Below, in pieces: positions 53,074 to 64,000 of a stretch of DNA of 64,000 nucleotides. Within the stretch, counting starts at the first letter, position 1; every line of letters begins with the position of its first letter. This DNA comes from Byssothecium circinans (lineage: Eukaryota; Ascomycota; Dothideomycetes; Pleosporales; Massarinaceae), in contig ML977020.1 of the NCBI GenBank assembly GCA_010015675.1, forward strand, positions 269,863 to 333,862. Reading direction: 5' to 3'. Below the pieces are notes generated by a model. It saw only the letters and a list, made by a program, of their open reading frames with translations, did not search any database and had not been told where the DNA came from. The translations under genes and the position numbers were made by a program.

Positions 53074-56000
53074 TTACGTCTCTCCCTCCACCTCTTTCGA
53101 ACTTTGCAACACCTCTTCATTCTCCTTTCCTACCTCCCCAACACTCTTCTGCTCTAGAGCTTGATCCTCACTTTTATGCTGACCTGGTTTCGTTAAGTCC
53201 TCTGTGACTTGAGCGTCCACACCACTTCCTTCACCGCTCTCAGCTTTTTCAACCACAGGAACAATCCCAATATCCTTGATCCCACCTCCAGAGACCCAGT
53301 AGCGATCCCAGGCCTCCTTCCACTTGCCTCTCAGTCCAGCAACCCATTCTTGTATGGGGATGGTGTCGAGCTTGTAGGTGATGTCTTTGACGACAGTGAT
53401 CTCCTGTGTGCGATTATCTTTAGGTGGTTTTGTCTTTTCCAAAGAGTCCTTGTGTGCTGGTTCTGCGTCTCCATCGGCTGTTGCGTCGGGTTTGGGAAGC
53501 GATTCTGTGGGGGAAGATTCTTTCCCTCCCAAATCCTCCTTTTCACCTCCCGTCTTCTCCTCCGGCTTGGCCAGCCCATCTTCTTTCTCTTCGCCAGAAC
53601 CATTCTCTTTCAAGACCGCGTCTTCCACTTTGTCGCCTAAAAATCTCATGACCCCATTCTTCACGCCCATCCACTTATCCACAGGCCCTTTGATGTAAAA
53701 ATGTCCCTTGTCGCAATACTGGTTCCACGGCTCGTCCTTCTTGGTCTTCTCTCCCCTGTTTATGGCCATGCGATTGGCGTAGCAAGGGTGGCAAAGATCA
53801 GCGTCTGGGCACATAAGACATAGATACAGTGGAGATTCCCTAAAATTGCACATATAGTTAGCGGACGCAAAGGAACCTCGGGAAAGCGATACAAGATTCG
53901 AGATGTGCTTACCATGAACTAAAGCTACTGTTGCAGCCTTCACATGGAAAGGTCGAATTAGTGAGTTCCTCATCATCCATCGGCTTGATATGCTCAGGAG
54001 GATGATGGTATGACGGTAGGCTTGAGGCGCTGGATGGCCTCCTTGATTGCGCCGTCACTGCTTTCGCATCTTCGTCGGCACCGCCCGATTTCGCATCATC
54101 GGCATTCGGAGGATTACCCTCGTTCGCTGCTTCGACAGTCTTTTCCGCGACAGAGTCACCATTGACCTCCTCCGCTACGCTGGCCGCTTTGTCATCATCC
54201 TTCGTATTGCCTTTCGCGTCTCTGTTGGCGGGCTCCGATTGGGTGTCATCGGCATTCGGAGGATTCGCGGGTGAAGGATCGTCCACACCTTCTTTCGCTG
54301 CTTCGACAGGCTTTTCCGCGACAGACTCACCATTGACCTGCTCCGCTACACTGGGCTCTTTGTCGTCATCCTTTGCATTGTCATTCGCATCATCGGTTGG
54401 CGAGGCTGCACGACTTCCTTCGTCCCCGTCCTTCTTCTTTTCCTTTTCGTGAGTCTCTCGATCCAGAATAGAGAACTGCAACGAATATGCTATCTGTGCA
54501 TCATTCCCGAGACCCTCCACAGATGCCAGTACTTTGGCGAGCAAGCGCAGACTGGGAGCATCATTGTAAGACACGCTGTCCTCGAGCCCGCTCATACAAG
54601 CTTGGAAGATCTTGTCCATATATTTGTAGTATTCGCGGGATGGTCCCAAAACCCTCAGCATGTTGGCGACAAGCATACCGACGTGAGATTCGTACAGTTC
54701 ATCGGATACGTGAACATGCGGTATCCTTTCCAGCTCGTCGAGCAGTTCCTCCTTTCTAACCGGGTCCGGAGATGCATGGAATTGAGAAAAGATAATGGCC
54801 GCATAGCGCATCCATGCAACGGTCCTGGTCCAAGCTAGCGAGTCTTCCTGCCATGGCACAACGTTCATCTTCGCCGTTAACATTTCACGCATAGTCTGTT
54901 TTGCTTTTTCGGTATCCCCGCGAAGAACTCGGTGGACTTCCGCAATAGCTGCCCGAATGTTGAAAAGCAGCAGACCACCTTGTGGAACAGCAGTCCTCTC
55001 AGCCAACGTTAACCAATCAACTAGAAGATCTACCTGATCAGTAAGCTTGGCAGCTCTGTTGAGTATCTTGTCGTCGTTTTCGTATTCGAAGAGGAATTCA
55101 AGCCAGTTGTTGCGTTCTTTGTTGGTCCATGATTTCAGCAAATTCATCAATCCACTTCCGTCAGCATCCTTCTTCTCATCAAACAACTTTGCCATACTGT
55201 CGAGACTCCAGCCATCAAGAGGTTCGGGGGAGATCTTCCTAGCTGCATTGAAAATCTCCATTGCAGAGTCGAGATCGTCCTTTTTACGGAGAATTCGACC
55301 TTTGTCAAACGTGATATCAAGTCTCTTGAATATCATCTCCTTCTTTGCCTCCTCAGGAAGATCGCTTGTGTCAAGGTCGGGGAAAGCCTCCATGGCTTCG
55401 TCGAGATACACTAAAGCTTGGTCATTTTCGGGTTCGGCCTTTCCAGTAGGATTCTCTAATCGATTCGCTAGAAGTCGCAATGTAGAACTTCTGACGAGCG
55501 ATTTGGGTTCTAGCAATGGTGCGCTCTCTTTCAGGTATCGGATTCCTTCCTTATCCATCTCCGCCTGAGCCGCTTCATCTGCCTTGTTCTCCCACTTCAA
55601 TTCGCAGAGTGTCGTCCCGATCGCCCGCATGACACTGGGGTTCGTTTTATCGGCTTGCATGATATCAACGACTTTCATGATCTGCTCGCGAAGGCTCTGG
55701 GGTTGATTCTCGTTGATTTCGAGTTGGGTAGACTAAGGAGTATTGGTTAGCGCCACTATAAAGCCCATGGCCATATGCCAAATGTCTGGCCTCACTTCCT
55801 ATAGCTCGGACTACGTTAAAGTGTCGAAGAAAATGACTTTGGACCTTGCAATGTAGGAATGAGTAACTCACCAGCACAAGAGCAGTTGTCGTGAAACGGA
55901 AGGATTCAGTGAGCCACCAAGGGTCATCGCGCTCCAGCCAGTTATTGAAATGACCTCTGGTCAACGGCCCAAGGATATTCTTGCGATCGAGATTGGCACA

Positions 56001-59000
56001 CCATCCTCTGAGTTCCAAGCTCATCAAGGCTTCGGGAAGCGTTGCGCCTCTCCTTAACCAAGCGAGTGCCTTGTCATACCAAGGAATGGTCTCAGGTGGA
56101 CCAGGCTTAGGTTTGGAAGGCTCCTTTGTTTCCGAGGGTCTTGGAGGGTACTGCGTAGAGCAAAGCAGGTATCGTTCGAAAAGTTTTGATACATTGTTCT
56201 TGTTGGTCAGGATGCGATGGAGCTGCGTGACTACGACCTGAACCGTCTCTTCTGATGCTGTCTCAGCTTCCATATCCCCGAAATGATCGGTCCATTGAGT
56301 CGTGGCATAGTATCGAAGGTCGGTCGCTTTCCAGTTATCCGGATCCTTGGCTGCTTCGATCATGGTGTCGACGCAGGTAGACAAGATCATAAGGTGTGCT
56401 TCAGAAGCCACAGTCCTAAGGTCGTGCTTGCCTTGGACTTCGGGTGGTGCATTTCTGAAATGCCGCCACAGAGAACGCTCTTGGAATGTTAATGTGGAAT
56501 TTTGGTACTCCTCGAGATCCGGTTCTTTCTCGTCACCCGAATCATCTGCGTCATCGCCCCCGTCATCATCCCTGAGGTCTTCGTCAAGATGCTCTGCTTG
56601 AAACAGCTCCAGGATTCTGCATTGAGTTAGCTTGATACGCGACTAATGATCATAGACTTCTACCTTGACGAGCGTCCTATGATCTCGCCTTCTATATCGA
56701 GTGTGCCATCTGGACATGAGAGATGGATGATGTGTGTTGCTTCGCTCAGAGTAAGTGGTCGCTTCGCGAAGGCTAAGAACGCGAAAAGCCTCTTCAATGC
56801 CTGGAACTGCTCGTTTGTACGGTTTTGGAGACACTCATCCAGTAGTAGCTTGTAGAGCTCCATGAGATTTGCTGGGACTTTCTTCAGATCTTTGAGCACA
56901 CCCCCTTCGCGACCGATATAGGACAATCTTCGTAGCATATGTTCGACGTACAAAAAGCCTAGATATATGATTAGATTCGTGCTTCTCATTCGGAGGTAGA
57001 GTGCTCAATCAAAAGAGTTGCGGTACTTCACTGGGGGAAGCTTGCGAGACTCTTGACACAGGACTGTAGGATGAATCAACTTACTGTCAGCTTCCTTGAA
57101 AATTTTCCGTAGTATGACTTTCTTGACAGTATGGCTGAACTTTTTGAGACGAGGCAATGTCTTCAATCGATGCCAAATCAAGACTTTGAGATCTTGCGCG
57201 ATCTTCTCTTTCGTGACGTCGACAACAAGAGGGCGACAGGGGTCCAAAACCGACCCATCATCCAGTCTGCTTGTAACTAGGACCGAGATTTTGGATTTCT
57301 CGGCCCTGATTTTGTCGAGGAACTGCACAACAAGCTTTTTCTCCTTCTCTTCAATCTCATCCAGGCCATCCAGTACGATGGAGACATGATGATCACTGTC
57401 TTTCTTGAACATGGAGAGGAAAAACCGTTTCCATGTCGATTCTTCATCTTCCTTTGCATCCTTTCCGGTGTCTTCTTTGATTCCAGCCGCTATCTGTTCA
57501 GCATACCGACTATTGCTCTCGGCAATTTGCAGAGCAGCACAAGCAAGCGCATTCTGTACGGATCGAGAATGTGAGAAGTCGCCTTGGAAATAGAAATAAA
57601 CAATGCTTCGATGGCTATCGTTTTGTGATGATAGCTTTTGTGCAGTCGCTTGGGCAATGTAGGATTTGCCCGTACCATCCGATCCTCTGATACAAAGCAA
57701 AGGATTGTCGCCACCAAGCCAAGAGGCATAGTCCGGATCCTTGGTAAGCCATGCCGCGGTGCCATCAACGAACGATCGCTTGATGCTGTCGTTCATGGCC
57801 TGGTTCTTTGTACGTGCATCTAAGAAGTCCGGGAAAAGCTCCCTGCGAGAGTTGAAGAACTCCTTGATTCTTCCCACGGCTTGAACCTTGATATCCCCGA
57901 TGTCGCCTTTGCCATTCGCCTTTTGACTTTGCATCTTCCTCTCCCCTTGATTTGAGACCATCTTGGACTTCTCCGCCATCTCCCATTTCTCAAAGAACTG
58001 AGTGACTTTTTGGTCGACTTGACTGACGGTTATGTTGGTAAGATGACTTTCCTCCTGCACCTCTTTTATCGCCACGTAAGTTTGGGTGACTTTGACTTCC
58101 AGGTCGAGACTGCTAGCATAGAGTTTCTGGACGTCCTCGTGCAACGTGTCGCGAAATCTTCTGATGTTCTGGTCCAATAGCTCGACCTGCTCGCTGACCT
58201 CTTGGACGTCCTCTTGAGCGTTCTTGATGGCGTTGAAACTTGCGAATCCAACTGTCGAGTCAAGTTCTTCAATGGACGCTTGCATCGCAGCATATGCCCC
58301 AGCCAGCTCCTTGTCTTCCAAGTTCCACAGTGCATTGAGGAATTGCTCTATGATTTGAGTCAGTGAAAGAGACTTGTTGAAATCGCTGTTGATTGGAGGC
58401 CACATTCGAAATAGTGTCCGTAAGTTCATGGACTGGAGCGGCTTACTGAAGCGATTCTCTTTCATCATACACTCCACTATCCCACATACCGACAACTGCG
58501 TCGAGAAAACTCGAACGATAGCAAGGGCCAATGGCTCAGGATCTGCTTTCGTTTCCAACAGTGACAGTCGCTCGAAGAACCGATTTGCATACGAAAAGAA
58601 AGCTTCGACGCGATTGTAGTCATCCGTGACACGCGCGAAAGCCTGAAAATCTCATTAGTACTTCTTCGACTCAGAAAATCTGCATATCAAAGCCCAAGAT
58701 GTTTCCAAGCAATATGAAGTACCATGAGGTGGGGATTCATGATACTTCGGGAGAGAATTGCCAGTCTAGACATTCGACTAAACGATAAGGAGTCCACTCA
58801 CATCCAACAAGTGCCCACACGCAGCGAAAACGAGACCAACGGGCATCGCAGGCGGGAAAGCTCCGAGAGCTGTACCTACCACTTGTAGGCCATCGACACC
58901 TGATTCAATCAGCAAGAGCCAGAATACATACGGAAAAATTCGAGGCCTGACGTACACTTCTGAATATTGCCCAGCTGTCTACCGAAAGCAGACCGAACCT

Positions 59001-59205
59001 TGTCAATTTTATCACCCTTATGTCTGAAACCCCCAAAAGCCTCCATGCTCTTCTCCGTTTTCTTCATCACCTGATCCACACTCTGCGCGCGCATATGGCT
59101 CATATCCTTCCCCGTTTTCTTCATATAATCTTCGACAGCTTTCTTCCATAATGCACCGAGGTCGGTCGTACCCTTTTGTGCCGGGGCAATTTTGGTTGAA
59201 GGCAT
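53074..59205 (-). CDS. STAND receptor: Goodbye-like domain, NACHT, helical repeats, ZZ-type zinc finger
   Basis: A fungal NLR-like protein of about 1,750 residues on at least eight exons. ATG 59205 gives MPSTKIAPAQKG, then DLGALWKKAVEDYMKKTGKD, typical of the Goodbye N-terminal domain. Helical linkers follow (AYAAMQASIEELDSTVGFAS). NACHT: Walker A CIRGSDGTGKSYIAQATAQK, Walker B VSIVLDGLDEIEEKEKK, then VLVTSRLDD. A winged-helix-like part has LKRLFAFLAFAKRPLTLSEA. The repeat region (about 53.9-56.6 kb) is helical and TPR-like (DLDSAMEIFNAARKISPEPL). An acidic duplicated linker precedes a zinc finger: FPCEGCNSSFSSW joined across intron 53840-53912 to ESPLYLCLMCPDADLCHPCY and YCDKGHFYIKG. The CxxC x3 plus Cys/His pattern and DADLCHPCY fit a ZZ finger. 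The tail is disordered. Intron ends between 55.6 and 58.7 kb are approximate. Confidence 0.82.
54110..54410 (-). repeat. Duplicated acidic linker in the Goodbye-NACHT gene
   Basis: On the minus strand the coding sequence contains two divergent copies of about 150 nt: KDDDKEPSVAEQVNGESVAE then KPVEAAKEG and NPPNADD, followed by KDDDKAASVAEEVNGDSVAE, KTVEAANEG and NPPNADD. It lies between the helical repeats and the zinc finger and looks like a recent in-frame duplication. Confidence 0.85.
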
Positions 59206-60123
59206 CAGCAAGCGTAAATTTCGAATTCGTTGGATAATTTCTCGCAGTAATGCCTGCTGAGGAATGGGCACGCATGTTGGTTAAAAGGCATTTCCCGCGC
59301 TTTTCGAGCTGAAAGCATCTGCACCTCATTCTCTCTCCCGCTCTGAACTGCAGGTATGGTTTGGGGGCCAAATCATACCACAAGCCAATCATATTTGCAT
59401 CTTGGTCCGTCCAGCTGACATGGGACCAATCCAATACGAGTAAGCTTCGTGGCAACTGATTTCCAACAATGGATGACGGGCTCGCGTAGACGAAAAGGCC
59501 GCAAGGCTGAAGGTTCAAGCAGGTCGAAGGGCGCGGCTTGCCGAATGAACAGAATTTGCAGCTTACTCGACTCAGCTACGGACATATGATGCCTGGTCGC
59601 CGTTGTATAGGGTGTGGTTGGAAATGGACAATGGGCACATCAGTGGGCAGGCGCCTGTCGGGATTGGCCGCCAGTAGACGCTAACCTATATGAGACCCAT
59701 TCACGTGCGTGGATCCTGATATCGGCCCCTCATATCTTGATGCCAGTTTTTGCATTCGCTTTCTAATATCAGGAAGAGAGTATAAATGAACTGAGATAAT
59801 AACGCTGTGATAGGTGGGCGGAAACTGGTAGGAACACCGGACTCTTACTTTTATATACCATCTATCCACCCAGCAGGACTGACCTCTGTTGTGTTAATTA
59901 TCAGCCTTTGCCTCTGATGAAACAACTACGGGCTTCGTTTGCGCCGCTATACAAAATGGTCAGACGCGAAGAGATCTGAATACATGTCCTATCTAGGTAG
60001 GGCTGTACTTTTAACAGGCGCTTTCTCCTGAAACTAGTCCTAACAGGGATTGGTGTCCTCATCGGCGTCCTTGCACCTCACGTTTCTATTCAACCCAACC
60101 ACAGTGCTGACGACACTCACACA
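59206..60123. promoter_or_regulatory. Divergent upstream region of the Goodbye-NACHT gene and the APH-fold gene
   Basis: 918 bp between opposite start codons. Open frames extend into it on the minus strand but lack coding character. No further gene is supported. Confidence 0.45.
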
Positions 60124-61069
60124 ATGAACCCATACGAAGCCGACCCCGAGAAAATACCGTCGACGGATCGATATGCGGATGTGCCTATGTATGGAAGATA
60201 CCTTCCCCGCTCCGCCGACTTCACACCCGACGCGAAGCACATCAACTGCACCACGCCAGAGTCCCTAGAATACTGGTCCACAGTGCTCGATAAATGCACA
60301 GAATCCAATAGGATTTACGAGAATCAAGATGGAGGACGTGATGTCTTCGCGCTCGGAAGCGTAATAGTTAAGTCCAGTCACTTGAAAGCGATTCGCCAAG
60401 GACGGCGATCTCACCGCGACTATTCGTATGCCGATGCGAACGAAGTGGAGGCCATTGCGATTGCGAGAAAGGTGTTAGGAAGCGTCAAAGTTCCTCGGGT
60501 TTATTTCGCAGCGAAGGTACTCTATTCTCAAACACGCCCGGCAGTTTCATGTCTATTTGATACAATACTGATATTGTCATCGACAGGTCAACGGACGAGA
60601 TGTATTTGTTCAAGAGAGGATCCCTGGAGTCAGCCTCAACATAGCCTGGCAATACATCTCGCAGGATCAGAAGGATTCCTTCAAGCAACAAGCCTGAGAG
60701 GTATTACAGAAGCTGCGCACAGCATCTTTACCAGCTGAAATCAGCCGCCGATCCTACGTTATTCCAGATCCAGATCCCGTTGAACACCGCGGTATCCAAG
60801 AGCTGGAAAGAGACATCATCTTCTCCGAGGACAACAAAGACCCCGACCTCAGCTTTATGCACAACGACTTCTCGCAGTCAAACTGCATCGTGGATAACGA
60901 TAGAATTGTTGGGCTTTTCGATTGGGAGATGGCTGGATTCTTTGGCTGGAAAACCGCGGGGAAGGTTCATGACCAGATACGAACGCCAAAGCGGGAGAAT
61001 TATTCTTCGGCCAATGTATCGGAGGAGAAGCTGAGCGATATTCTCTTCTGGAATGACTTGTATGAGTGA
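60124..61069 (+). pseudogene. Aminoglycoside-phosphotransferase-fold kinase with one in-frame TGA
   Basis: Fungal members of this kinase-like family phosphorylate small molecules, mostly unknown. Exons 60124-60516 and 60587-61069 give 291 codons. The 70-nt intron ends ATCGACAG and joins YFAAK to VNGRDVFVQERIPGVSLNIA. The N-lobe lysine lies in FALGSVIVKSS. The C-lobe has the catalytic loop SFMHNDFSQSNCIVDNDRIV (His-x-Asp and Asn) and the metal-binding DWE in GLFDWEMAGFFG. A TGA at 60695-60697 (codon 168) interrupts FKQQA and EVLQKLRTASLPAE. Everything else stays in frame to the stop at 61069. CGA-to-TGA by one transition would explain it. No intron of usable length removes it. Either the gene is newly inactivated, or it is a sequencing error, or the stop is read through. 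Confidence 0.7.
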
Positions 61070-61872
61070 TAGTACCATAGGTACTTGGCAAAGCAAAACA
61101 CTTGTTTGCCTCGACTCAGCTCAACTAAAGATTTGCCATTTCTACATGCTGCAAAAGAACCACCAGTGAAGCCCACGCTGTTCATATATAAATCTGCCTT
61201 TCACACTCATCAACTGTCTTTCCCTGTGCACCTGGTAAAGAAATTTCGCGAGGTGATCCGAGACCTTTAACGACAGGTGCTACCACAGCTTCCGAAATAA
61301 TAACGGGCGTTGCGCTATTCATATTGCGCTCAAGACGGGATGGTTTGCGCCTTGCTGTATCCTAACCTCCATCTATCTTGCTAGCCATCGATCCGCTATC
61401 AAACAAAAAAAGCCTTGTTGTAGTCAGCATCCGACCTGGCACGTTTGCAAGGCATAAGGTCACACAACTCAGCAAATTTGAGCGCCTTCCTTCATCGTCA
61501 CCTACTCGCTTTTGCATAGCGGGAATCTGGTCCGCTCAGATAAGTCATTGAACTTCTTTTATTGAAGAAAAAAAAATATTAACAGTGATGTGAAACCCAT
61601 GTGAATAACTATTAGTGCCATTAGAACCAATCCTAGGCCGTTTGCCAGATATACAGACCACGGCAGTGATGTTTCCCAAAGCGATACTCAACACTAAGGT
61701 AATGGGGATTACGCCACTGTCTTCTCAGCAGTATCTCATCCATGCGGAAGGGAAAGGGCTTGACACGCCATTGTACCGAAACTTTGGGAACGTTTCCCAG
61801 CGGAATCGCCTCTTCAGGGAGAAGATCGCTAAACGGAATTCGAAGTGGGTGTGACTGCAGGCCCATGAGCAC
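61070..61872. other. Spacer right of the APH-fold gene
   Basis: About 800 bp with no supported gene, including an A-run at 61565-61577. It takes the 3' end of the APH-fold gene and of the small minus-strand gene. Confidence 0.45.
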
Positions 61873-62243
61873 TTATCGGATTCCGAGGCGTCGTAGCGGT
61901 CTTTTGCGAAGTTGTTTGCGGTGAGGGGACGGTTGAGCAGGATGTGTAGATGCGACCGACGATGAGCCCGTATTCTGAGGCGGAGGGTTTGCAGCAGCGT
62001 TGGCGCCGGGCTGCTTGGTGGTGTTCACTGTACTTGCGGGATGGGGAGCTTGAGAGACATATGAATTTCTCTTTTGCGTCTGGGCGGCTAAAACCTTTTG
62101 TCTCTCAAGTTTCATTGCTTGTTCGTATGCGGCCTCTTCTTGTTTTTTCTCTTCTGTATGCGCAAGGTGTTAGAAAATGATAGTTTAGCACACAAATCGG
62201 AACCTTTACTTCTCGTTTTCTTTTCCCCGCCAGATAAATACAT
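61873..62243 (-). CDS. Small basic unrecognised protein, assembled from two exons
   Basis: Hand-built: 62210-62243 and 61873-62153 total 315 nt, 104 residues. The intron (62154-62209) starts GTAAAG and ends with a CTAAC branch site and CATACAG. The protein starts MYLSGGEKKTRK and continues EKKQEEAAYEQAMKLERQKV, a charged helix. It then reads LAAQTQKRNSYVSQAP, turns Pro/Asn/Ser-rich and ends KQLRKRPLRRLGIR, strongly basic. No membrane segment or known domain. The consistent phase and branch site favour a real gene over chance. The basic C-terminus could bind nucleic acid or serve as a nuclear signal, but this is only inference. Confidence 0.5.
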
Positions 62244-62797
62244 GGTGCTACGGAAAATTGTCAAAATTGACGGCAGACTTGGATGTCGCCCGGGTCGCAG
62301 TAATCGAGTTCAACAGTGCGTTTTGCTCCTCGTCGAACTGGTTGGGTCACGACAGCCTTATAGACTCAGATACGAGGCTGAAATAATGGAGGACCCCACA
62401 AGGGTAGGCGAAGTGCTAGCGACCGGAACGAGACCTGTCAAGCGATTGCTGCCGACTCAAGACGATCACAACGACTTGCCCATTGGTCAACCGCTGTGCG
62501 CCCACAATAAACTGGGATACCAAGCTGCATTGTGGCGTGAATATTCCCGAACGACCTCGGAATGGCCATCAATTCATGCGCCATTGCACTTTGGGGCGCA
62601 ACTGCCACGTAAAGGACGCCGCAAGCGACGGCAGCAGCATCAGCTAAACTTAAGCTACGCCATCTCGAATTATAATTGTTGGCTACCCTACTCGTCCAAA
62701 CCCCAATGCATGTATCCCACGAACAGTCCTGGAGAAGCCGTTCTCTTATGCCAAAGTTCGAATCCTCACGGTTGCTTCGTACAGTACATATATTACA
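62244..62797. promoter_or_regulatory. Divergent upstream region of the small basic protein and the DUF6594 gene
   Basis: 554 bp between opposite start codons. A long plus-strand frame crosses it, but the encoded peptide has no family resemblance and its frame differs from that of the DUF6594 gene. Confidence 0.45.
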
Positions 62798-63867
62798 ATG
62801 GCAGCAGCCGCCTATCCTTCACAGGATTCGGCCAAACGCCAACTCCATGGCTATCATCGAATGGCCCGTATGATGGGCAAGTCGGATGAGCTTGCTATAT
62901 TCCGAAAGTTCAACGATGTGAACATGCTAAGCCTCCTGAGTCTGCAAGCCGAGATACTAGAACTACGAGACGATTTCTACATTATCTGCGAGGGGGACGA
63001 GGAACTCGGCAGGGACTTCTCCACCAGCATGCTTCACCTACTACAAGAAAAGAACGACAGCGGGAAAAATCAGTATCAAGCACTTGAACTGATTCGCGAC
63101 AAGATTCAGCAGTACAGTGAGTCTATTGTAATCCAGCCATGGCTTGGCTAACCCATTTCAAGATGCTCTACTCCTCCAAGGTAAGCAGCAATCTCGATAG
63201 CCTCGATGCGGTTTTTCTGACCACTATAGTCGCTCAACTAAGCGAGCTTCATCAACCGCGCGATGATTATCTCGCGTCACTTAGGGACTGGCTCAAGGAT
63301 AGAAAAGGCGGGTATTCAAAAGGGATATTCAAGACGAAAGAGGCATTCATCTGGGAGAAGAAAGATTTCCGAGGAGAAAATACAGAGCACGACCTCATAA
63401 CTGTTGCGAGACCACGAGGTGAAAGGGACCTCTTCACCAAATATGTCATCTGTCCGCTCGTGGGTCTTTTCCACCGGATATGGGGCAGAAGAAATCTCAA
63501 CAAGCGATACGTCATCGATGAGGAGAGTGGATACGTGGAGTACAGCGAAGAAAAGATCGATAGAGCAGGCACCATCATCTCAACCATAGTGGCGTCGTTA
63601 CTCCCGGCCGCCGCTATGTCGGCGCTGTTCTTCATAAATAGCCTTCAGGAGAGGATTCACGCCATGCTCGGTATCACCGCTGTGTTTGCAATATTGTTGG
63701 CGGTAATGAGCAACGCGAAAAGAATCGAAATTTTCACGGCAACTGCAACGTGAGTCACCCTAGTGCGTGACAGGAATACTGAAGCTGACACACGCCACAG
63801 GTTCGCCGCTGTAGAGGCTGTCTTTATTGGCTCGACTTCTGTATATTTTGGTGGCCATACTACTTGA
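62798..63867 (+). CDS. DUF6594-type fungal membrane protein
   Basis: Exons 62798-63116, 63163-63180, 63230-63749 and 63801-63867 total 924 nt, 307 residues. The second exon is only 18 nt and codes for part of NALLLQ. The N-terminal half has the family signature GYHRMARMMGKSDELAIFRK then FNDVNMLSLLSLQAEILELR, which contains the expected IFRxF..LN..LLxLQAEL pattern. The middle reads DDYLASLRDWLKDRKGG and FTKYVICPLVGLFHRIWG. The C-terminus has closely spaced membrane helices: TIISTIVASLLPAAAMSALF, AMLGITAVFAILLAVMS and, after the last intron, FAAVEAVFIGSTSVYFGG. These proteins are common and expanded in filamentous ascomycetes; their function is not known. The last intron splits a Thr codon. Confidence 0.85.
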
Positions 63868-64000
63868 AGGAAGAAAATGTGATCGATTTGAGGCGAAGAG
63901 TACCTTTTCTTTGGCAACAGCGATCGGTCCAAGCATACATACTTCTAAATCACCATAAACAATCCGTGTACCTTTAGCCTGCAGTTTGTACATTGGCATT

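Noticed and set aside
62750..62775. GTTCGAATCC, resembling a tRNA T-loop
   Set aside because: The flanks do not pair into a T-stem, and no acceptor stem or anticodon arm can be drawn.
62098..62797. Long plus-strand open frame before the DUF6594 gene
   Set aside because: No domain resemblance, wrong frame for the DUF6594 start, and it overlaps the better supported small minus-strand gene.
1..64000. CRISPR arrays, prokaryotic operons, rRNA or tRNA genes
   Set aside because: No spaced direct repeats, no operon structure and no tRNA or rRNA cores seen; the intron-rich genes are eukaryotic.

Overview
The window looks like nuclear DNA of a filamentous ascomycete (Pezizomycotina). The genes are split by many short introns of about 45-130 bp with GT..AG ends and CTAAC/CTGAC branch sites. 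The content is typical of these fungi: alpha-aminoadipate reductase for fungal lysine synthesis, a Dicer-like protein, NACHT-type STAND receptors, DUF6594 and CorA-like membrane proteins. Dothideomycetes is my best guess from gene style, but I could not test it. Several gene models below were spliced by hand. Where coding blocks sum to a multiple of three and rebuild a family motif, I treat the model as strong.

Layout. 1-0.66 kb: start of a Dicer-like gene on the minus strand, cut by the window edge. 1-16.3 kb: mostly housekeeping genes: proteasome alpha2, a RING-CH membrane protein, an unrecognised coiled-coil protein, an Hsp70/HSPA12-like ATPase, the mitochondrial Fe-S protein NFU1, the App1 phosphatidate phosphatase, a frameshifted short-chain dehydrogenase and LSM1. 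16.3-22.5 kb: gene-poor, with one hand-called small gene (18163-18737) and low-complexity DNA. 22.5-28.7 kb: LYS2 and a divergent type II membrane protein. 28.8-30.0 kb: relics of a cytochrome P450 and an aldo-keto reductase. 30.3-31.8 kb: a single-pass cell-surface protein. 32.3-33.0 kb: a 727-bp DNA transposon with terminal inverted repeats and a TA target duplication. 33.5-36.8 kb: MGS1 and a kynurenine aminotransferase.

38-64 kb is accessory in character. It holds a lipase-like/NACHT/ankyrin receptor whose C-terminal acidic repeat contains an assembly gap, two unrecognised reading frames (one with an in-frame stop), a very long disordered protein ending in a CorA-like two-helix module, and a second STAND protein. 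That second protein combines a Goodbye-like domain, NACHT, helical repeats and a ZZ-type zinc finger. After it come an aminoglycoside-phosphotransferase-fold gene with one in-frame TGA, a small hand-called gene and a DUF6594 membrane protein.

The most interesting parts are the two STAND receptors about 11 kb apart on either side of the CorA-like giant, and the number of recently broken genes. The broken genes are the SDR, P450, AKR, APH-fold gene and the 45-kb frame. Possible explanations include relaxed selection, RIP-like C-to-T change or assembly error. The sequence alone cannot choose between them.
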